Shown here: positions 15,111 through 18,385 of the stretch, one piece after another | Numbering within the stretch: position 1 is the stretch's first letter | How the letters are laid out: every line of letters begins with the position of its first letter | Assembly (NCBI GenBank): GCA_001603415.1 | Contig: LUYY01000054.1 | Location: 1-18,385 of the forward strand | Origin: Bacteroidales bacterium Bact_07 | GTDB lineage: Bacteria > Bacteroidota > Bacteroidia > Bacteroidales > Tenuifilaceae | DNA: 18,385 nt | Reading direction: 5' to 3' | Translations under genes and position numbers: made by a program | Notes under the pieces: generated by a model | The model's database searches: none | Told to the model about the DNA's origin: nothing | What the model saw: the letters and a program-made list of their open reading frames with translations, nothing else

Positions 15111-15181
15111 ATTGTTGCGTTGCAATTTAGTTTAACATTCTTGTTTAAACAAGAAAGCAATTTTAAATCAACGCAAACAAT
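15111..15181. repeat. Nested inverted repeats upstream of the adenosyltransferase gene
   Basis: Outer arms: ATTGTTGCGTTG (15111-15122) and CAACGCAAACAAT (15169-15181) are reverse complements apart from one extra A. Inside lies a perfect 18-bp palindrome, TTCTTGTTTAAACAAGAA (15138-15155). The structure nearly fills the 80-nt gap between the ABC ATPase and adenosyltransferase genes. There is no T-run after either arm, so it is not a typical terminator. Confidence 0.85.
15123..15152 (-). promoter_or_regulatory. Candidate promoter of the adenosyltransferase gene, overlapping a palindrome
   Basis: On the minus strand TTG (15152-15150), a 20-nt spacer and TAAATTG (15129-15123) resemble the Bacteroidota promoter, with one T missing in the -7 element. 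The -33 element lies inside the 18-bp palindrome at 15138-15155, so a protein bound there could block RNA polymerase. The predicted start falls within the outer arm at 15111-15122, about 12 nt before the ATG. Confidence 0.35.
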
Positions 15182-15184
15182 AGG

Positions 15185-15916
15185 TTATTGTTCAGTAATT
15201 ACAACTTTTTGCTTGAGAATTGGGTTATGATTGGGCTCATCGGACTCAATTAAACCATCGCGAAGCCTAACTATTCGTCGGGCATGGCGCGCAATATCCT
15301 CTTCGTGGGTTACTACAATTATGGTATTGCCCTGCTCGTAAATATCCTCAAAAAGGTTCATGATATCGATAGATGTTTTTGAGTCGAGGTTACCGGTAGG
15401 CTCATCGGCAAGTATGATGGACGGATTGTTAACCAAGGCGCGAGCCACGGCAACTCGCTGGCGCTGACCACCCGAAAGCTCGTTGGGTTTATGCTCCATC
15501 CTATCGTCAAGTCCTACATTCTTAAGGGCCACCTTGGCCATCTCGATGCGCTCATGTTTAGGAATACCTGCGTAAATCAGGGGAAGCATCACATTGTCGA
15601 GGGCTGTGTATCGGGGTAAAAGGTTAAAGGTTTGAAAAACAAAGCCAATCTCCTTATTACGAATTTCGGCTAATCGATCATCGGAAAGCTTACTAACATC
15701 AGTACCGTTGAGAATGTATGTGCCGTCGCTTGGTGTATCCAAGCAGCCCAAAATATTCATCAGGGTTGACTTTCCTGATCCCGAAGGGCCCATGATTGCC
15801 ACATACTCATTCCGTTTAATGGTTAAATCAACACCCTTTAAGGCTTTTACAACAACACTTCCAACCTGGTAGTATTTTTTTATGTTTTTAATGTTGATTA
15901 AATACTGTTCGCTCAT
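15185..15916 (-). CDS. ABC transporter ATP-binding protein, LolD/MacB type
   Basis: A 243-aa ATPase subunit. Walker A G-P-S-G-S-G-K-S-T at 43-51, Q-loop Gln95, signature L-S-G-G-Q at 147-151, Walker B I-I-L-A-D-E at 167-172, and H-loop His204. The M-N-I-L-G-C-L-D-T-P-S-D-G stretch and the T-G-N-L-D-S-K motif are typical of the LolD/MacB/FtsE group, which powers lipoprotein release or mechanotransmission rather than substrate import. The last 20 residues, after D-G-L-I-E-S, extend past the core domain. No permease gene is adjacent; the upstream neighbour is a methyltransferase 26 nt away and the downstream one the adenosyltransferase. The transported substrate and partner are therefore unknown. 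Confidence 0.92.
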   Translation of the reverse strand: MSEQYLINIKNIKKYYQVGSVVVKALKGVDLTIKRNEYVAIMGPSGSGKSTLMNILGCLDTPSDGTYILNGTDVSKLSDDRLAEIRNKEIGFVFQTFNLLPRYTALDNVMLPLIYAGIPKHERIEMAKVALKNVGLDDRMEHKPNELSGGQRQRVAVARALVNNPSIILADEPTGNLDSKTSIDIMNLFEDIYEQGNTIIVVTHEEDIARHARRIVRLRDGLIESDEPNHNPILKQKVVITEQ

Positions 15917-15942
15917 ATACTGTTAAGTTTTTGTTTTATTGG

Positions 15943-16752
15943 TTAAAAAGGGCCGTATCGAAGCATAAAATGTTGCTTGGCTATTCCTTGGCGGAAGAAA
16001 AGTACCCCACACCTAAAAAGGTCAATGGAAATGGAAACTTGCTTATTTGCTTTCATCTCCCTCCATGCTTCTTCCATATCCTCGCTCCAACGAATATCGT
16101 CAACCACAACTATTGAATTACTATTTAGCTTTGGAAGTATGACGTCGAAGTACTGTAAAAGTTTAGTCCCGTTATGATCGCCATCAATAAAAACAAAATC
16201 AAAACTACTCACTTCCTTGGCCAAATGTGGCAATTCGGTTTCAAAGGTACCACAAATCGATTTAATGTTAGCCAAGTTCATTTCTTGGAAACGCTTTTGG
16301 GCTATGCCAAAAACCGCCTCGTCGCCCTCAATGGTGTAAAGCGTGCCCTTAGGATTAGCCTGGGCAATGTACATGGAACTAATGCCCACCGATGTGCCAA
16401 GCTCCAGCATCACATGGGGTTGAAAATGGTTTACCAGCCGGTAAAGCAATCTGCCTAAATGAGGGGGAACTGAAACAGTTCTGGCTATTCGGCTTAGTTT
16501 TACAAGCTCGCCCCTAAATCCTCCATTAAGACTTTCGGCTACCGATTTGCGAATAATTCCTATATCGCAACCCAACATCTCCTTGCGGTATGCTTCAATA
16601 CTTTCAAAGACCTTCTCATTTTTATTGCAGGCAATTACGCCTGTGTACAAGTCAAAAACAAAAGGCGAATGTATCCCGTATCCCCCCTTTGGCAAGCATT
16701 TCTTCCTGAATTGAAGAAAACTCTTTAAAATACCCCAGGCTCCCCTTCTCAT
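15943..16752 (-). CDS. SAM-dependent class I methyltransferase (O-methyltransferase-like)
   Basis: A 269-aa protein with a Rossmann methyltransferase core: SAM motif M-L-E-L-G-T-S-V-G-I-S at 115-125, acidic residue Glu142 in Y-T-I-E-G-D-E, D-F-V-F-I-D-G-D-H-N at 185-194, and V-V-V-D-D-I at 215-220. The pattern resembles catechol O-methyltransferase-like enzymes (Methyltransf_24 type). An N-terminal extension holds G-Y-G-I-H-S-P-F-V-F-D-L-Y (24-36), which I know from uncharacterised Bacteroidota methyltransferases. The substrate cannot be named. The ATG at 16752 was chosen; an in-frame TTG at 16788 would add 12 residues. The ABC ATPase follows after 26 nt, so the two may be co-transcribed. No signal or membrane segment is seen. 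Confidence 0.85.
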   Translation of the reverse strand: MRRGAWGILKSFLQFRKKCLPKGGYGIHSPFVFDLYTGVIACNKNEKVFESIEAYRKEMLGCDIGIIRKSVAESLNGGFRGELVKLSRIARTVSVPPHLGRLLYRLVNHFQPHVMLELGTSVGISSMYIAQANPKGTLYTIEGDEAVFGIAQKRFQEMNLANIKSICGTFETELPHLAKEVSSFDFVFIDGDHNGTKLLQYFDVILPKLNSNSIVVVDDIRWSEDMEEAWREMKANKQVSISIDLFRCGVLFFRQGIAKQHFMLRYGPF

Positions 16753-16843
16753 TTCCAAATAATCTAAGTATGCTAAGGTAAGCCCCAAGGTAAATTAAAA
16801 CATAGCCAAATGTGTTAAAAAAAGTTTATGGGTAACAATATTA

Positions 16844-17314
16844 TCAAACATTAACATCATTACAGTTTGAGCCTAAATCATTTTGCTTGAAACCATTTTT
16901 TACTTTATACTTTTTACGATAACATACCTTTATAACCCAGTATGTTACAGCCAAAGCAACCAGCATGGCAGCAAGCGAAAACATCTCCTGCGACGAACTC
17001 TTGGAGATACCCCAAACTATAACCTTACGGGAAATAGCTATAATGGCAACCAGCACAACCAGCTCAACGTGAACTATTTCATCCTTTAAAAAGCCCTTAA
17101 TGGTTTCCAAAAGCTCAACACCAATAATGATTACTAAAAATAAATCGATAAGCTGAGGGTATTGCAGCTGGATAAAATCACGAAATGGATAGTGTGCAAG
17201 GCCATCGTAAAGTTTTATAAAAACATCTATCAAAGCCAGAATCAGTAATAGGGAAATAATGAAAAGGGTAAAGTAAACTATAACCCTTTGAAGTGTTTTC
17301 AGATATCGATCCAT
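16844..17314 (-). CDS. PsiE-family (phosphate-starvation-inducible E) membrane protein
   Basis: A 156-aa inner-membrane protein with four predicted helices, at about 11-32, 53-70, 83-101 and 111-131. The E-L-L-E-T-I-K-G-F-L segment (67-76) and the H-V-E-L-V-V-L-V-A-I-I-A-I-S-R-K-V-I-V stretch (82-100) are the recognisable core of the PsiE family. The name comes from E. coli psiE, which is induced by phosphate starvation; the molecular function is unknown, and nothing here shows phosphate control. The C-terminal 25 residues are basic and polar, probably cytoplasmic. The gene starts 24 nt after the terminator of the acyl-CoA synthetase gene. A weak -7-like TAACTTTA directly follows that terminator, but no good -33 element is seen. 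Confidence 0.82.
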   Translation of the reverse strand: MDRYLKTLQRVIVYFTLFIISLLLILALIDVFIKLYDGLAHYPFRDFIQLQYPQLIDLFLVIIIGVELLETIKGFLKDEIVHVELVVLVAIIAISRKVIVWGISKSSSQEMFSLAAMLVALAVTYWVIKVCYRKKYKVKNGFKQNDLGSNCNDVNV

Positions 17315-17337
17315 ACTCTATGTGTTTGAGTAAAGTT

Positions 17338-17367
17338 AAAAAAAAGGAGGACATGTTAATGCCCTCC
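17338..17367 (-). terminator. Rho-independent terminator of the acyl-CoA synthetase gene
   Basis: On the minus strand GGAGGGCAT, loop TAAC, then ATGTCCTCC form a 9-bp stem with one G-U pair (17367-17346), followed by eight T residues (17345-17338). It lies 28 nt past the stop codon at 17396 and 24 nt before the psiE-like ATG. Confidence 0.9.
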
Positions 17368-17395
17368 AAGAACAAAATATGTAATAAAAAAGTTT

Positions 17396-18385
17396 CTAGT
17401 TGTTGAGAATTTTTTGAACCGACTTAATATTCTCGTCGTTCACCACGTTCTTGCCGTTAGGAGTGTACATATATTCCAAACGGTTTTCATACAGTTTTTC
17501 AACCTTACCCCTAACCACTTTCATGGTGCTGTTAACCAGTCCGTTTTGTTCAGTAAATGGTTCATCGAGTATGGCAAAGGTTGTAGGGAGCCAACGCTCG
17601 GGGAACATGTCGCCAAACTCACCGCCGGGCTTAAAGCGTGCAATCTCGTTATTGATAATTGCAATAGCCTCCTTAACAGCTTCCTGCGATTCAGGATCGA
17701 GCCCCTTACCGGCAATGGCCTTTTTCAGAGCCTCCCTTGAGGGAACAATCAAAGCGGTAGTGTATGGTTTTTGATTATTATGAAGCACAACGCTTTCGAT
17801 AAACTTAGAATGCTGAACCAGCGACTCCTCTATTCCCTCGGGGCTGTATTTTTCGCCATCGTGCGAAATGAGTAAGCTCTTGAATCTCCCTAAAACATAT
17901 AGGAAACCGTCTTTATCCATGTAACCCATATCACCGGTGTAAAGCCATCCGTCGCGAACGGTTTCGGCTGTAGCCTTTTCGTTCTTCCAGTAGCCCACCA
18001 TTACATTTTCTCCCTTAACAACAATCTCGCCCTTTTCGCCAACAGGTAACTCCTTGCCGTTCTCATCGCATATTTTAAGCTCGAGGTACTTAACCAGGTG
18101 TCCCGAAGAGCCTAACTTATGACGCTTTAAGGAGTTTGAACTAATAATGGGAGTTGCTTCGGATAATCCGTATCCCTGTAGCATTGGAATGCCAATAGCA
18201 TAGTAGAAGCGCTGGAGTTCGATATCGAGCAGAGCACCACCTCCAATAAAGAAATCGAGTTCACCGCCAAACACCTCCCTGATTTTGCTGAAAAGGATTT
18301 TATCATACAGCCAAATTAGTGGCTTGTATATAAAAGTGAAACCTGTACCCTTATTCCAGCCCTCCTTATTGTACTTGTAGGAAAT
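17396..18385 (-). CDS. Long-chain acyl-CoA synthetase (AMP-forming), C-terminal part (cut by window end)
   Basis: The last 329 codons of an AMP-forming acyl-CoA ligase; the frame stays open to the window edge, so the true start lies outside. These enzymes activate fatty acids to acyl-CoA through an acyl-adenylate. Motifs in order: G-G-A-L-L-D (from about 18245), the adenylate-binding G-Y-G-L-S-E-A-T-P (about 18165), G-W-L-Y-T-G-D-M-G (about 17960), and the hinge/C-domain L-G-R-F-K-S-L-L-I with G-E-K-Y-S-P-E-G-I-E (about 17900-17845). The hinge has Ser where many long-chain synthetases have the Asp of G-R-x-K-D, which I take as a subfamily trait. The fragment fits the C-terminal half of a typical 600-aa enzyme. 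A strong terminator follows. Confidence 0.92.
   Translation of the reverse strand: MSYKYNKEGWNKGTGFTFIYKPLIWLYDKILFSKIREVFGGELDFFIGGGALLDIELQRFYYAIGIPMLQGYGLSEATPIISSNSLKRHKLGSSGHLVKYLELKICDENGKELPVGEKGEIVVKGENVMVGYWKNEKATAETVRDGWLYTGDMGYMDKDGFLYVLGRFKSLLISHDGEKYSPEGIEESLVQHSKFIESVVLHNNQKPYTTALIVPSREALKKAIAGKGLDPESQEAVKEAIAIINNEIARFKPGGEFGDMFPERWLPTTFAILDEPFTEQNGLVNSTMKVVRGKVEKLYENRLEYMYTPNGKNVVNDENIKSVQKILNN

Noticed and set aside
15105..15184. Cobalamin riboswitch upstream of the adenosyltransferase gene
   Set aside because: The gap is only 80 nt, well below the size of a cobalamin riboswitch, and I see no conserved B12-box. The structure is a simple nested inverted repeat.

Overview
The window is a stretch of chromosome from a member of the Bacteroidota, probably of the order Bacteroidales. 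The evidence is the moderately AT-rich sequence, short protein leaders without clear Shine-Dalgarno sites, several promoters of the Bacteroidota type (TTG or TTTG, 17-20 nt, then TAnnTTTG or TAnnTTG), many lipoproteins, and Bacteroidota-typical families (stand-alone MnmD, a SurA/OstA-like gene run, a DUF2795 protein). No tRNA, rRNA, CRISPR array, insertion sequence or phage gene is visible, and all genes look intact apart from the two cut by the window ends.

Layout. Positions 1-2302, minus strand: the N-terminus of an FKBP-type isomerase lipoprotein, the tRNA methyltransferase MnmD, and a two-gene thioredoxin-fold operon that ends in a strong terminator. Positions 2450-4555, plus: an oligopeptidase B-like S9A peptidase made as a lipoprotein. 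Positions 4579-6597, minus: a soluble triple-PAS histidine kinase without a partner regulator. A 311-nt divergent intergenic region with a 10-bp hairpin separates it from guaB (plus). Positions 8434-14217, plus: a tight four-gene envelope-biogenesis operon (double-parvulin isomerase, SurA-like lipoprotein without a visible parvulin domain, SurA, long OstA/LptA-like protein) ending in a bidirectional terminator. Positions 14255-18385, minus: a 73-aa DUF2795 protein, a PduO-type cobalamin adenosyltransferase, an ABC ATPase behind a SAM methyltransferase, a PsiE-family membrane protein, and the C-terminal part of an acyl-CoA synthetase.

How it fits together. Most of the window is housekeeping: purine synthesis, tRNA modification, cofactor activation, lipid activation and redox or folding work in the periplasm. 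The clearest functional unit is the 8434-14217 operon. Its products are all exported: three folding factors for outer-membrane or periplasmic proteins and one LptA-like lipopolysaccharide-transport candidate. Within it, catalytic parvulin signatures and apparently non-catalytic chaperones are split between genes, and the OstA-like protein is built from a regular repeat of about 29 residues. I found no clear new defence or mobile system. The best leads are that operon, a nested inverted repeat over a likely promoter of the adenosyltransferase gene, and small regulatory palindromes in the divergent intergenic regions.
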